A DNA stretch of 64,000 nt, taken from an uncultured Hymenobacter sp. GTDB lineage: Bacteria; Bacteroidota; Bacteroidia; Cytophagales; Hymenobacteraceae. Positions 42,437 to 51,496 of this stretch are shown in pieces. Location of the stretch: contig CAJYPK010000010.1 of NCBI GenBank assembly GCA_913776615.1, positions 1-64,000 of the forward strand, given 5' to 3'. The stretch's first letter is position 1, and each line of letters begins with the position of its first letter. Under the pieces are notes generated by a model that worked only from the letters and a program-made list of their open reading frames with translations, did not search any database and had not been told where the DNA came from. The position numbers and the translations under genes are program-made.

Positions 42437-43432
42437 TCACCGCAGCTTGATTTTGCCAAAACGGAAGGCCACGTCGAGGTAGGCCGGGTAGATGCCGCTA
42501 TCGGAGCCCGCCGTGAAGTAGAGCGCCCCCAGGCTGCCGCTGAAGCGCGGCGTGGCGTAGCGCAGGCCCGCTAGCCCGCCAAAGCCTCCGCGCGTATCAA
42601 AGCTGACCAGGTACGTTTCGTTGACGAGCGTAAACAGGCGCGAGAGCCGCACATTGGCCCCCACGATGCCGACTGGCGTACTCCCGACGTTGCCGCCCGC
42701 AAAGCCGTAGCCCAGCCCGAGCGTGAAATTGGTATCGGCCGTGCCGTAGGTAGCCAGCCCGTAGCCCACGCCGCCACTCTCGACGCTACTACCGCCGAGG
42801 CCCGTGGTAATACCGTAGAGTAGGCCCGCCCCTACGCGCAGTTTGTCGTTGAGGGGCACGCTTACCTTGGGCGTGATGGCCACGGCCGGAATACCAACGA
42901 ACGGAATCACCGGCACCAATAGACCAAGCGAGATATTATCGGTAAGGCCGTAGTTCACTTCGCCTACCACGATGTCGATAATTTGGGCTTCGCCTTCGCC
43001 CTGGTGCAGATTACGAGCCGTGGGAGCCAGAAACATGTGGGTGCTGTTGCCCACGTAGTTGTAGCCGCGCCGGGCCTGCTCGGGCGTCTGGCTGGTGAGC
43101 TGACGCAGGCTCGGGCGCGGTACCGTGACGGTGCCCAATTCCCGGGTTTCAAACGTGAGCGACTCCTCCGAAACGGCCCGCAGAATACCGTTGAACTGGG
43201 TGCCGCCTACCGTTTCGACGGTATACGCTTGGCCAACAACCTCGCCGGGATGCCCGATCACGCTGGCCGCGGGCAGCTCGGTGGTGCGCATGGGTACGTC
43301 GGCCGGTGGGGTGGGGGCGCCCGTGGGTGGAGTTGCCGGGGGTTGTGGGGCACCGGGCAGCGCGGGCCGCTGGGCGTGGGCCACCGAAGCTGTCAGCATT
43401 CCTAATGCCAGGAAAATAAACGGTTTACGCAT
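42437..43432 (-). CDS. Putative outer-membrane beta-barrel protein
   Basis: The precursor has 331 residues with a signal peptide (PFIFLALGMLTASVAHAQ) and a Pro-rich linker (about 22-60). A small domain (GQAYTVETVGGTQFNGIL, TFETRELGTVTVP) recalls SH3/Sm-like beta barrels. The remainder is built of amphipathic strands with Gly and aromatic residues (YGLTDNISLGLLVPVIP, FTLGLGYGFAGGNVG) ending in LDVAFRFGKIKLR, as expected for an outer-membrane barrel. The exact family is not recognised. It is monocistronic and convergent with rlmN. The 254-base gap upstream (43433-43686) shows no gene. Confidence 0.7.
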   Translation of the reverse strand: MRKPFIFLALGMLTASVAHAQRPALPGAPQPPATPPTGAPTPPADVPMRTTELPAASVIGHPGEVVGQAYTVETVGGTQFNGILRAVSEESLTFETRELGTVTVPRPSLRQLTSQTPEQARRGYNYVGNSTHMFLAPTARNLHQGEGEAQIIDIVVGEVNYGLTDNISLGLLVPVIPFVGIPAVAITPKVSVPLNDKLRVGAGLLYGITTGLGGSSVESGGVGYGLATYGTADTNFTLGLGYGFAGGNVGSTPVGIVGANVRLSRLFTLVNETYLVSFDTRGGFGGLAGLRYATPRFSGSLGALYFTAGSDSGIYPAYLDVAFRFGKIKLR

Positions 43433-43686
43433 AGCTGGAATAAGCTACCGCCAGAGTGACTGGGTAGGCAGCGTAATATTCCGGCCGAGCTTCGGCACGG
43501 CGCAACTCTATTTTGCGCAGCGGCTGATCTTTACCTAGTGATAATCAGAGGTAACTAATAAACCAAAGCATTAGCCTTAAGTATTTTAACCAAAATAATT
43601 AGCGCATTTACCTGACTTTTACCACCGGTAATTTTACCATCTTTTTTCGGTAAGCGTGGGCCGAAAGTAGCGCGCTCCCGGGCTTA

Positions 43687-44655
43687 CTAGCTGCGCCAGC
43701 TGCCGGTGCTCGGCGGGCGGCCGGTGGCCTTCTCGTTTTCCGACTCGCCCACGGGAATTTCGCGCAGCTCCACGCGCACGGCGTAGGAGCGGGGCTGTAC
43801 CTTCTGCCCGTAGGTATCGGCAAATTCTTGGGTGAACTCGGCCCCGAAGAAAATGATGAGCGAGGAGTAGTAAATCCAGACCAGCAGTACGATGGCCGAG
43901 CCCGCCGCCCCGAAGGCCGAGCCGGGATCTGATTTCGAGATATAAAAGGAAATCAAGTACTTGCCCAGGATAAATAGCACCGCCGTAATAAATGCCCCGA
44001 TGCCCACGTCGCGCCAGCGGATAATGGCATCGGGCAAAAACCGGTAAATCATGCCGAATAACAGCGTGGTGACCACCAACGACAAGCCAATATCGACCAC
44101 CTTGATGGCCACAAGCCCGATTTCGGGCAGAATGCGCTGCAAATAGTCGGTGAAGAAGCTCAGCAGCGCGCTCACCACGAAGGACGTGAGCAGCAGCAGC
44201 GCCACGCTCAGGATGAGCCCGAACGAGAGCACCCGCTGCCGCAGGTATTGCCCCACGCCGATGCCGGTCGTCTTCACCTTGAGGTTCCAGATGTCGTTGA
44301 TGCTGTCTTGCAGCGTCACGAAAAAAGTGGTGGCCGCGAAAATGAGCGCCCCCAGGCCCACCGCCGTGGCTACGCTACCCTTCTGCTGCAACGTAAACTT
44401 GGCGATGCTTTCCTGGAGAAACTGGGCCGCCTCGGGCCCGACCAGGCCCTTGATCTGGCCGTAGATCTGGCCCGTGAGCGCCTCGCCGCCGTAGATGGCA
44501 CTGGCCGTAGTAATGACGATCAGCAGCAGCGGCGGCAGGGAAAAAATGGTGTAGTACGACAGCGCCGCGGCGTGTCGAAATGCGTTATTGTTGCTGAATT
44601 CCGTCGCCGTTGCCTTGACTAGGGTCAGAATATCGGAGAGTTGATAGCGCGCCAT
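43687..44655 (-). CDS. YihY/virulence factor BrkB family membrane protein
   Basis: The protein has 322 residues with six hydrophobic segments. The N-terminal NNAFRHAAALSYYTIFSLPPLLLIV, then QDSINDIWNLKV and WRDVGIGAFITAVLFILGKYLISFYI, then SAFGAAGSAIVLLVWIYYSSLIIFFGAEFTQ are the family signature. The function of YihY/BrkB is unsettled; earlier annotation as ribonuclease BN was wrong for this family. A polar C-terminal tail of about 45 residues follows. Monocistronic. Confidence 0.9.
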   Translation of the reverse strand: MARYQLSDILTLVKATATEFSNNNAFRHAAALSYYTIFSLPPLLLIVITTASAIYGGEALTGQIYGQIKGLVGPEAAQFLQESIAKFTLQQKGSVATAVGLGALIFAATTFFVTLQDSINDIWNLKVKTTGIGVGQYLRQRVLSFGLILSVALLLLTSFVVSALLSFFTDYLQRILPEIGLVAIKVVDIGLSLVVTTLLFGMIYRFLPDAIIRWRDVGIGAFITAVLFILGKYLISFYISKSDPGSAFGAAGSAIVLLVWIYYSSLIIFFGAEFTQEFADTYGQKVQPRSYAVRVELREIPVGESENEKATGRPPSTGSWRS

Positions 44656-44782
44656 TCGCTGAGCGGTTAAGCGGTGAAAACGCCCGGCCAGCGGCGGCGA
44701 CGCCGCCAGGCTAGGCGTAGAATACTACCTGCAAATACGGCTCGTCCGCTCTTTTTGCCCAATAGCTGCATTAAGAAATAGC

Positions 44783-45538
44783 TTATTCGGCGCGTAGCGT
44801 CCAGCTTAGCGTTTCGGTGGGGCCGTAGTGCAGGGCCACCGCCAGCTCGGCATCGTCGCGAAACTGAAGCTGATGCAACTGCTTGGCCTCCACGGTCACG
44901 GTCAGTTCCTTATCGGCAAAGGGCCAGGGACTCACGACTATCGGCGTACCCGGGCCGCCGGGCTGGCGCACCATGTGAGCGGTGCGGTGACCGTGGCCCA
45001 GCGGATCGGGATAAATTTCGAGGGCGCGGCCCATCTCGGGCAGCTCGTTGCGGCACAGAATGAGCGAAAGCCGGTCGCACCAGTGCAGCAAGTCATAAGC
45101 CTGGTGGGTCTGCGTCTTGGTCACGCGCAACTCCTTTATCCAGCGTTGCTGCCGGGTGCGCAGCTCGTCCAAAAACTTGTCGATGTCGGGGTCGCTGCCG
45201 CGTAGCGACTCGTACAGCGTGCTCAGGTGCAAGCTCGTGAGCAGGCTGCGCCAGCGCCCCTGAAAGCGCGCCGCGTGCAGCACGCCGGTAGCCTGCTCGA
45301 TGGAAAAGGGCTGCTGGGTAAAGTTGGCCGGCGCGCCGGCCGGCGTGAGGCCGTGGTGCCCGCCCCGGCCGTGCCAGGCTTCCTGCTCGTCGTCGTGCTG
45401 GGCGGTGGCGGCCAGTAGGCCTACCCAGCGGTCGGCGGGCAAGAACGGCGGCCAGTGCCAAGCCAGCTGAGTAGCCAGCAGCGCGTGGGCTTGCTGGTAG
45501 ATTACCTGCCAGCCGGTGGGAATCGGGTTAACTATCAT
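44783..45538 (-). CDS. DUF3891 family protein
   Basis: The protein has 251 residues. It has no signal peptide. The conserved features are an early WQVIYQQAHALLATQLAWHW, LLAATAQHDDEQEAWHG (His-Asp and Glu residues that could bind metal), LLTSLHLSTLY and LLHWCDRLSLILC. The paired His/Asp pattern suggests a metal-dependent hydrolase-like helical fold, but no activity is known to me. I chose the ATG at 45538 (MIVNPI) because the family begins there. It is divergent from terC. Confidence 0.78.
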   Translation of the reverse strand: MIVNPIPTGWQVIYQQAHALLATQLAWHWPPFLPADRWVGLLAATAQHDDEQEAWHGRGGHHGLTPAGAPANFTQQPFSIEQATGVLHAARFQGRWRSLLTSLHLSTLYESLRGSDPDIDKFLDELRTRQQRWIKELRVTKTQTHQAYDLLHWCDRLSLILCRNELPEMGRALEIYPDPLGHGHRTAHMVRQPGGPGTPIVVSPWPFADKELTVTVEAKQLHQLQFRDDAELAVALHYGPTETLSWTLRAE

Positions 45539-45668
45539 GCGGGGATGCCGGGATTTTGTCGCAGCTTTGGGGCCGCTTACGCTAAAACAAGGGCGCACAG
45601 ATGAGCTAGAAGTATTAGTTGAGCAATATTAATTCTCAACTTCTTCCAAATCGCGCCCAGTCATTACT

Positions 45669-46433
45669 ATGCTAGCCCAATTACAAGATATTCTTGACCA
45701 CCCCTTGCCCTCGCTGGCGGTAGTAGGTAACCTTATTATTATCGAGAGCCTGCTGTCGGTCGATAACGCCGCCGTGCTGGCTACCCTGGTGGGCGACCTG
45801 CCGCCCGAGCAGCGCAAGAAGGCCCTGCGCTACGGCATTTTCGGGGCGTATTTTTTCCGGGGTTTGTGCTTACTGTTCGCTTCCTACCTGGTGGGCTTCT
45901 GGTTTTTAAAGCCGCTGGGGGGGCTTTACTTGTTGTATTTGTGCGTCAATTATTTTCGCACCACCAAGCCGGCCGACGACGAGGCACCCGACAAGCAAAA
46001 GAGCTGGCTCTACCGTAGTACCATCGGGTTGCTGGGGCCGTTCTGGGCCACCGTGGCGGTGATCGAGCTGATGGACGTTGCCTTTTCCATCGACAACGTC
46101 TTCGCCGTGGTAGCTTTCAGCAACAACCTGATTTTGATTTGCCTGGGCGTCTTTATCGGCATATTAGCCATGCGGCTGGTGGCGCAGGCCTTCGTCGAGC
46201 TGATGGGCAAATACCCTTTTCTGGAAACGGCGGCCTTCGTCGTCATTGGTATCCTAGGTCTCAAGCTGCTGCTCTCGCTGGTCGAGCACTTTGCGCCGGG
46301 CCACCCCGTCAGCCGCCTGCTGGCCAGCGAGGCGGCCGACGCGGGCCTCACCGTGCTCACCATTGCCACGTTTGGCGTGCCGCTGCTCACCTCGCGGCTG
46401 TTGGGCTGGCCGCGCCGGCTGGGCGGGCAGTAG
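45669..46433 (+). CDS. TerC family integral membrane protein
   Basis: The protein has 254 residues and about seven membrane helices. The characteristic acidic pair of segments is present: IIIESLLSVDNAAVLATLV near the N-terminus and IELMDVAFSIDNVFAVVAF in the middle, each with the Asp-Asn motif thought to bind metal ions. TerC/Alx/YkoY proteins export manganese or handle metals, including at membrane protein insertion. The specific metal is unknown. It is probably monocistronic and converges with the broken outer-membrane gene. Confidence 0.88.
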   Translation: MLAQLQDILDHPLPSLAVVGNLIIIESLLSVDNAAVLATLVGDLPPEQRKKALRYGIFGAYFFRGLCLLFASYLVGFWFLKPLGGLYLLYLCVNYFRTTKPADDEAPDKQKSWLYRSTIGLLGPFWATVAVIELMDVAFSIDNVFAVVAFSNNLILICLGVFIGILAMRLVAQAFVELMGKYPFLETAAFVVIGILGLKLLLSLVEHFAPGHPVSRLLASEAADAGLTVLTIATFGVPLLTSRLLGWPRRLGGQ

Positions 46434-46439
46434 GCTAGC

Positions 46440-47741
46440 CTAGCGATTTTGGTCGGGGTTGCGCCCCAGGCGGTAGCTCAGACCTAGACGAGCGGCGTAG
46501 CCGCCGCCGAAGAAGATATCTGAAAACTCGGGTAGCGGGCCACTTTTTCGGTACAGTTGCCCATCGAGGAGCAGCGTGAGACGCTGGCGGCGCCAGCCCA
46601 GCGTGAGGTTGGGCAGCAGCGTAGGGGTGGCAAAGGACTCGCCGACGCTCTCAGGCTGGCGATAGTAGTAAGGGTAGCTGGGTTCGGGAAAGTCGAAATC
46701 AGGTATGATATTCAATTCCATGCCAAGGCCCACTACCAGTTGTTGGTCGTGGGGGAGGGGTGGCAGATAACGGACCCCCAACCGAGCCGTTACCAGCAGG
46801 GCGCGGTAATCGAAAGTTTGGTTGAGGTATGTGCCATTAGGACCAGGCCCTATACCATAAACGCCCCGGTTGCGGAAGGAGCTAAGACTCAATTCCCCAT
46901 AGAAAGCAGTAGTGCGGCTAGGCTGGAGCAACTCGACGTAAAGACCCCCGAACGGATGCAGCCCACAGTCGGTACAATCCGCCACGTCGGCAGCTTGGCT
47001 AGGCAGGCGGTTGTAGCGCATGCCGGCCAGCACGCCGCCCTGCCAGGTACTACGATGCGCCACCGCCTGCCCCGCTCCCCAGCTGCGAGCCGGCTGGCGA
47101 GCGGGGCTGCAGCTAGTAGCGTAGGCCTGCACTACCGCCGTCAGCCCCTGGCTCGTGAAGGCGGCCTTGTCAGCCGCCTAGCTGGCGGCCGGGCAATCGG
47201 CAAAATACAGGGCTAGCTGGTTGCGGTAGTTATTACCATCGACAATGCTCCAAGTACCACCCGATTTATTTTCAACCAAATACTTGCGCTCGCTCAGCGG
47301 CAAGGGCGGCTGGCCGGGGCGGCGCACCTCATAATGCACCGCGCCCGGCAATACTACCCGCAGCAATTCGGCCGGGCCAGTCAGCAACACTTCGGCCAAT
47401 ACCGAATCGGACTTCATCACGACGTGGTTGCCGCGAGGCAAGGCTTGCAAACGGGTTTCGGCGGCCTGGTCGAGCGACAGCAGTTCCCGGCGAAAGAGCC
47501 GCCCACCCGTGAAGCCGAACGCCCGCACCCGCCCTGCCTGCAACAGCTGGCTGGCTTCCGTACCCGCTGGGCGATAGCGCACGAAAGTGGGCGCTTCCTC
47601 CCAAAACGCGTTTTCAATTTCGCCGCGTAGGGTATCGCCGCTGGTCCGCACTAGCCAGCCCCGCTCGTACACCTGCGCCCGGGCTTGGTAGCCAAGCAGT
47701 ACGCTAAGCAAAAGCAGTAAATAAGGTAAGCGGCGAGTCAT
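46440..47741 (-). pseudogene. Outer-membrane beta-barrel protein interrupted by one in-frame TAG
   Basis: The complement from 47741 encodes a signal peptide (PYLLLLLSVLLGYQARA) and a domain (LVRTSGDTLRGEIENAFW, ERKYLVENKSGG) ending FADCPAAS, then TAG at 47178-47180. The same frame continues without shift for 15 codons (ADKAAFTSQGLTAVV) and on to 46440, encoding a barrel-like region (FYGELSLSSF, TARLGVRYLPPLP, AARLGLSYRLGRNP). A known layout in this phylum joins these two parts (DCPAAS... then helical segment, then barrel) in one protein of about 430 residues. The reading frame is thus contiguous apart from one nonsense codon: recent inactivation, a sequencing error or read-through. A GTG at 47132 could restart the second half, but without a signal peptide. 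Confidence 0.82.
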
Positions 47742-47813
47742 GTAGCGCAGGGTAAAAATACGGCGCGAAAATAGCGCAGCTTACCCTGGCTCCACGCGGT
47801 TTTTAGCCGATTC

Positions 47814-48806
47814 CTACGCCACTACTGGCTCGCGCAGGTGCGCCAGCATGTCGTGGGTCATTTTCGGCAAGTCGTATTCCGGCGCCCAGCCCCAGTCTTG
47901 CCGGGCGGCCGAGTCGTCGATGCTGGCGGGCCAGGAGTCGGCGATGGCCTGGCGGGCATCGGGCTTGTAGGTGACGTGAAAATCGGGCACTTCCTGCTGA
48001 ATGGCGGCCGTAATCTCGGCCGGCGAGAAACTCATGGCGCCCAGGTTGTAGGAAGTGCGCACCTTGATGCTTTCGGCCGGGGCGTGCATGAGGTCGAGCG
48101 TGGCCTTGAGGGCGTCGGGCATGTACATCATGGGCAGGTAGGTGTCTTCCCGGAGAAAGCACTCGAAGTCCTGACCAGCCACGGCCTTGTGGTAGATGTC
48201 CACGGCGTAGTCGGTGGTGCCGCCGCCGGGCAGGCTCTTGTAGCCGATGAGGCCGGGGTAGCGCAGGCTGCGCACGTCGAGGCCGTGGTGGCGGTGGTAC
48301 CACTCGCACCACTGCTCGCCGGCCAGCTTGCTGATGCCGTACACCGTGTTGGGGTTCATGATGGTCACCTGCGGCGTATGCTCGCGGGGCGTGTCGGGAC
48401 CAAACACCGCAATGGAGCTAGGCCAGTACACCTGCGGCACCTGGTACTGCACGGCCAGGTTGAGCACGTTGAGCAGGCCGTCCATGTTGAGCTTCCAGGC
48501 AAACATGGGGTCTTTCTCGGCCGTGGCCGAGAGCAGGGCGGCGAGGTGGTAGATCTGCACCGGGCGGTACTGCTGCACCAGGGCTTCGAGGCGGGGGCGG
48601 TCGAGTACGTCGAGCAGCTCGAAGGGGCCGCCGGCCAGGGCCTCGGGGTCTTGGGGGGCGCGCACGTCGGCCGCGACGACGGCCTCGGGGGCGTAGCGCT
48701 GGCGCAGGGCGGCCGTGAGCTCTAAGCCGAGCTGGCCGCAGGCGCCGATAACGAGGACCGTGCCGGGAGTGCGGGCAGTGCTGGGTTCGCTGGGCGAGGG
48801 TTGCAT
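47814..48806 (-). CDS. L-threonine 3-dehydrogenase, epimerase (extended SDR) type
   Basis: The protein has 330 residues and a Rossmann fold (VLVIGACGQLGLELTAAL). The catalytic Tyr-x-x-x-Lys is in NTVYGISKLAGEQW. The segment RYPGLIGYKSLPGGGTTDYA and LPMMYMPDALKATL are characteristic of NAD-dependent threonine dehydrogenases related to UDP-galactose epimerase rather than of sugar epimerases. It converts threonine to 2-amino-3-ketobutyrate, the substrate of Kbl, which is encoded at 50144-51340. I chose the ATG at 48806 (MQPSPSEP). A -7 box TATCTTTG lies about 46 bases upstream. Confidence 0.9.
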   Translation of the reverse strand: MQPSPSEPSTARTPGTVLVIGACGQLGLELTAALRQRYAPEAVVAADVRAPQDPEALAGGPFELLDVLDRPRLEALVQQYRPVQIYHLAALLSATAEKDPMFAWKLNMDGLLNVLNLAVQYQVPQVYWPSSIAVFGPDTPREHTPQVTIMNPNTVYGISKLAGEQWCEWYHRHHGLDVRSLRYPGLIGYKSLPGGGTTDYAVDIYHKAVAGQDFECFLREDTYLPMMYMPDALKATLDLMHAPAESIKVRTSYNLGAMSFSPAEITAAIQQEVPDFHVTYKPDARQAIADSWPASIDDSAARQDWGWAPEYDLPKMTHDMLAHLREPVVA

Positions 48807-48851
48807 GAAGAGTAACGTGAGAGGGTAGGAGGGGTGGGACAGAGCGTACCG

Positions 48852-48859
48852 CAAAGATA
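48852..48859 (-). promoter_or_regulatory. -7 promoter box for the threonine dehydrogenase gene
   Basis: The complement reads TATCTTTG, matching TAnnTTTG, about 46 bases before the ATG at 48806. It supports that start over the longer frame. Confidence 0.6.
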
Positions 48860-48943
48860 CGGCCGACTTTGGGGGGTGTAGCGCGGACTTTTGGCCCGCT
48901 CGCAACGCGCTTTCACCCGCCACCAGAAAGCCCGCGCCACCGA

Positions 48944-48951
48944 TATCTTTA
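48944..48951 (+). promoter_or_regulatory. -7-like box for the patatin gene
   Basis: TATCTTTA differs from TAnnTTTG at the last base only and ends 6 bases before the ATG at 48958, again suggesting a very short leader. Confidence 0.45.
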
Positions 48952-48957
48952 AGGCCC

Positions 48958-50016
48958 ATGCGCCCTTATTTCCTGCTGACGCTTTTGACCTTGCTTCACG
49001 ACCCCCAGCCCAGCCACGCCCAAGCGCCGCCCTACCGCAACCTGATCATGAAGGGCGGGGGCATCCGAGGCATCGCCTACGGCGGAGCCTTGCAGGAGCT
49101 GGAAAAGCAGGGCGTGCTGGCGCACATCACGCGGGTAGGGGGCACGTCGGCGGGAGCCATTCAGGCGGCGCTGCTGGCGGTGGGCTACTCGCCCGCGGCC
49201 ATCATCGACATCGTCAACCGCACGCCCGTGCAGCGGCTCAACGACGGGCAGTTCATTTTTATCGGGGGTGGCAGCCGCCTGCTGCGCCAGTACGGCTGGT
49301 ACCGGGGCGACCAATTCACCAAGTACCTCTGCGAGCTCGTGGGCCGCCAGACCCAGCGCCCCAACCTCACCCTGGTCGAACTGCACGAGCTGGCCCGGGC
49401 CCAGCCCGGCCACTACCGCGACCTCTACACGACCGGTACCAACCTCACGCTGCAACGCACCCAGGTGTTCAGCTACGAAACCCACCCCACCATGCGCGTG
49501 GCCGACGCCGTGCGCATCAGCATGAGCATCCCGCTGTACTTCCGCGCCGTGCTGCTCGATGCGGAGGACAAAGTGATTCAGGGTAAGCCCAAAGCTGGCC
49601 AGCCCGTGCAGGTGCTCGTCGATGGCGGCCTGCTGGCCAATTACCCGCTGCACATCTTCGACCAGCCGCCCTACCTGCCCGCTGGCCTGCCGCCCGGCAC
49701 CACCGCCAACCCCGAAACCCTGGGCCTGCGCCTCGACCGCGCCGAGCAAATCGCCCTCGACACGCTGCCCACCGGCCGCCAGGCCCTGGCCCCGTACGAC
49801 ATCCGCGATTTTTCGTCCTACATCGGTGCGCTCTACACCGTCACCCTCGAAAACCTCAACCCTGCCCTGCCCGGCGACTGGCCCCGCACCATCAGCATCA
49901 ACACGATGGGCTTCCGGCCGAAAGTAAAGCGCGTATCGCCCGAGCAAAAGGCCCAGCTGGTGGCCAGCGGCCGGGCGGGCGTCCAGGCGTTTTTTAGAAT
50001 TAAAAATGAAAAGTGA
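48958..50016 (+). CDS. Patatin-like phospholipase, secreted
   Basis: The precursor has 352 residues with an N-terminal signal peptide (PYFLLTLLTLLHDPQPSHA). The catalytic Ser lies in G-x-S-x-G (VGGTSAGAIQAALLA), preceded by the oxyanion-hole glycines (MKGGGIRGIAYGGAL), and the catalytic Asp is in VDGGLLANYPLHIFD. These form the Ser-Asp dyad of patatin-like lipid acyl hydrolases acting on phospholipids. The last residues (FFRIKNEK) and stop are encoded by the left arm of a repeat, so the C-terminus seems to have been rewritten. The gene lies between threonine dehydrogenase and kbl but points away from the former. Confidence 0.9.
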   Translation: MRPYFLLTLLTLLHDPQPSHAQAPPYRNLIMKGGGIRGIAYGGALQELEKQGVLAHITRVGGTSAGAIQAALLAVGYSPAAIIDIVNRTPVQRLNDGQFIFIGGGSRLLRQYGWYRGDQFTKYLCELVGRQTQRPNLTLVELHELARAQPGHYRDLYTTGTNLTLQRTQVFSYETHPTMRVADAVRISMSIPLYFRAVLLDAEDKVIQGKPKAGQPVQVLVDGGLLANYPLHIFDQPPYLPAGLPPGTTANPETLGLRLDRAEQIALDTLPTGRQALAPYDIRDFSSYIGALYTVTLENLNPALPGDWPRTISINTMGFRPKVKRVSPEQKAQLVASGRAGVQAFFRIKNEK

Positions 50017-50138
50017 GAAAATTAAAAATTGGCTCGCACACCTTTGGCCCGTACGCTCTGTTGCAATTCAAATAACGAACTTTGCCACCGACCCAGCCGG
50101 ATTTTTAATTCTTCATTTATAATTTTTAATTCCCAATT
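49996..50138. repeat. Facing AATTAAAAATG-type arrays between the patatin gene and kbl
   Basis: Left arm 49996-50031 (GAATTAAAAATGAAAAGTGA and continuing) and right arm 50101-50138 (ATTTTTAATTCTTCATTTAT and continuing) are degenerate inverted copies of an A-rich step. The spacer of about 70 bases includes a possible kbl promoter (GAACTTTG near 50076). The left arm encodes the patatin C-terminus and TGA. Confidence 0.8.
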
Positions 50139-50143
50139 AGCTC

Positions 50144-51340
50144 ATGTACGGAACCCTGCAAGCCGACCTCCAGCAGACGCTGCAAGAAATAAAAGACGCC
50201 GGCCTTTATAAGAAAGAGCGCGTCATCACCTCGCCCCAGGGGGCCGAAATCGATACCCAGGAGGCGGGCGACGTGCTCAACTTCTGCGCCAATAACTACC
50301 TCGGGCTCAGCTCGCACCCGGCCGTGATTGAGGCGGCCAAGGCGACCATCGACTCGCACGGCTACGGCATGTCGTCGGTGCGCTTCATCTGCGGCACCCA
50401 GGATATTCACAAGCAGCTCGAAGCCAAGCTGGCCGAGTTTCTGGGCACCGAGGATACCATTCTCTACGCGGCGGCCTTCGACGCCAACGGCGGGGTGTTC
50501 GAGCCGCTGTTCGACGAGCGCGACGCCATTATCTCCGACGCCCTCAACCACGCCAGCATCATCGACGGCGTGCGCCTGTGCAAGGCCAAGCGCTACCGCT
50601 ACGCCCACAACGACATGGCCGACCTGGAAAAGCAGCTCCAAGACGCCGTAGCCGCTGGCATGCGCCACCGCATCATCGTTACCGACGGTTCGTTCTCGAT
50701 GGACGGCACCATCGCCCAGCTCGATAAAATCTGCGACCTGGCCGACCAATATGAGGCGTTGGTTATGATCGACGAGTGCCACTCGATGGGCTTCCTGGGC
50801 AAAACCGGCCGCGGTACCCACGAGTACCGCGATGTAACGGGCCGCGTCGACATCATCACCGGCACGCTGGGCAAGGCCCTGGGTGGCGCCATGGGCGGCT
50901 TCACCAGCGGCCGCAAGGAGATTATTGAAATCCTGCGCCAGCGCTCGCGGCCCTACCTGTTCAGCAACACCCTGGCCCCGGCCATTGTGGGTGCCTCGCT
51001 GCGCGTGCTGGAACTGCTCACCGAAAGCACCCAGCTGCGCGACCAGCTCGAAACCAACACCAAGTACTTCCGCGAGCAGATGACGGCCGCCGGCTTCGAC
51101 ATCACGCCCGGCGAGCACCCCATTGTGCCCGTTATGCTCTACGATGCCAAGCTGGCCCAGGACTTCGCCGCCAAAATGCTCGCCGAGGGCATCTACGTGG
51201 TGGGCTTCTACTACCCCGTGGTGCCGCAGGGCAAGGCCCGCATCCGGGTGCAGCTGAGCGCCGCCCACACCCGCCCGCAGCTCGACAAAGCCATCGCCGC
51301 CTTCACCAAAGTCGGCCGCGAGCTGGGCGTCTTAAAATAA
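50144..51340 (+). CDS. kbl: Glycine C-acetyltransferase (2-amino-3-ketobutyrate CoA ligase)
   Basis: The protein has 398 residues and is a PLP enzyme of the alpha-oxoamine synthase family that splits 2-amino-3-ketobutyrate with CoA into glycine and acetyl-CoA. It has [59 protein letters not shown] and the PLP-binding Lys in [29 protein letters not shown] is typical of Kbl rather than of serine palmitoyltransferase. It completes the threonine catabolic route with the dehydrogenase at 47814-48806. The right arm of a repeat ends 5 bases before the ATG. Confidence 0.95.
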   Translation: MYGTLQADLQQTLQEIKDAGLYKKERVITSPQGAEIDTQEAGDVLNFCANNYLGLSSHPAVIEAAKATIDSHGYGMSSVRFICGTQDIHKQLEAKLAEFLGTEDTILYAAAFDANGGVFEPLFDERDAIISDALNHASIIDGVRLCKAKRYRYAHNDMADLEKQLQDAVAAGMRHRIIVTDGSFSMDGTIAQLDKICDLADQYEALVMIDECHSMGFLGKTGRGTHEYRDVTGRVDIITGTLGKALGGAMGGFTSGRKEIIEILRQRSRPYLFSNTLAPAIVGASLRVLELLTESTQLRDQLETNTKYFREQMTAAGFDITPGEHPIVPVMLYDAKLAQDFAAKMLAEGIYVVGFYYPVVPQGKARIRVQLSAAHTRPQLDKAIAAFTKVGRELGVLK

Positions 51341-51348
51341 GCCGCTTA

Positions 51349-51400
51349 TTCCGCCTCCGCGCCCGTCCGCGAACTCTTCCGCGCCCTCCGCGGTAAAAAC
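51349..51400 (-). repeat. CCGCGGAAGGCGCGG-type repeat
   Basis: The complement reads ACCGCGGAGGGCGCGGAAGA and continues with further CGCGGA steps; a second copy, in the opposite orientation, lies at 55231-55277. It occupies part of the gap between kbl and the response regulator gene. Widespread steps of this type occur in other bacterial genomes. Confidence 0.68.
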
Positions 51401-51496
51401 GAGATAAGCTGCGCATTAGCCATCTATACGGGGCGCGGCCGGCTACCCACCACCCGCGCCCCGTACAAGGCCCAGCATTGATTTTCCCCGAGAGTT

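Noticed and set aside
43433..43686. A short gene in the gap between the barrel protein and YihY
   Set aside because: No frame of reasonable length with a plausible start or composition was seen.
46440..47741. Two separate genes instead of one interrupted gene
   Set aside because: The reading frame is unchanged across the TAG, the second half lacks a signal peptide and ATG, and the junction residues fit a continuous family layout.
47814..48806. UDP-sugar epimerase
   Set aside because: The GGGTTDYA segment and the presence of kbl nearby fit threonine dehydrogenase of the same fold better.
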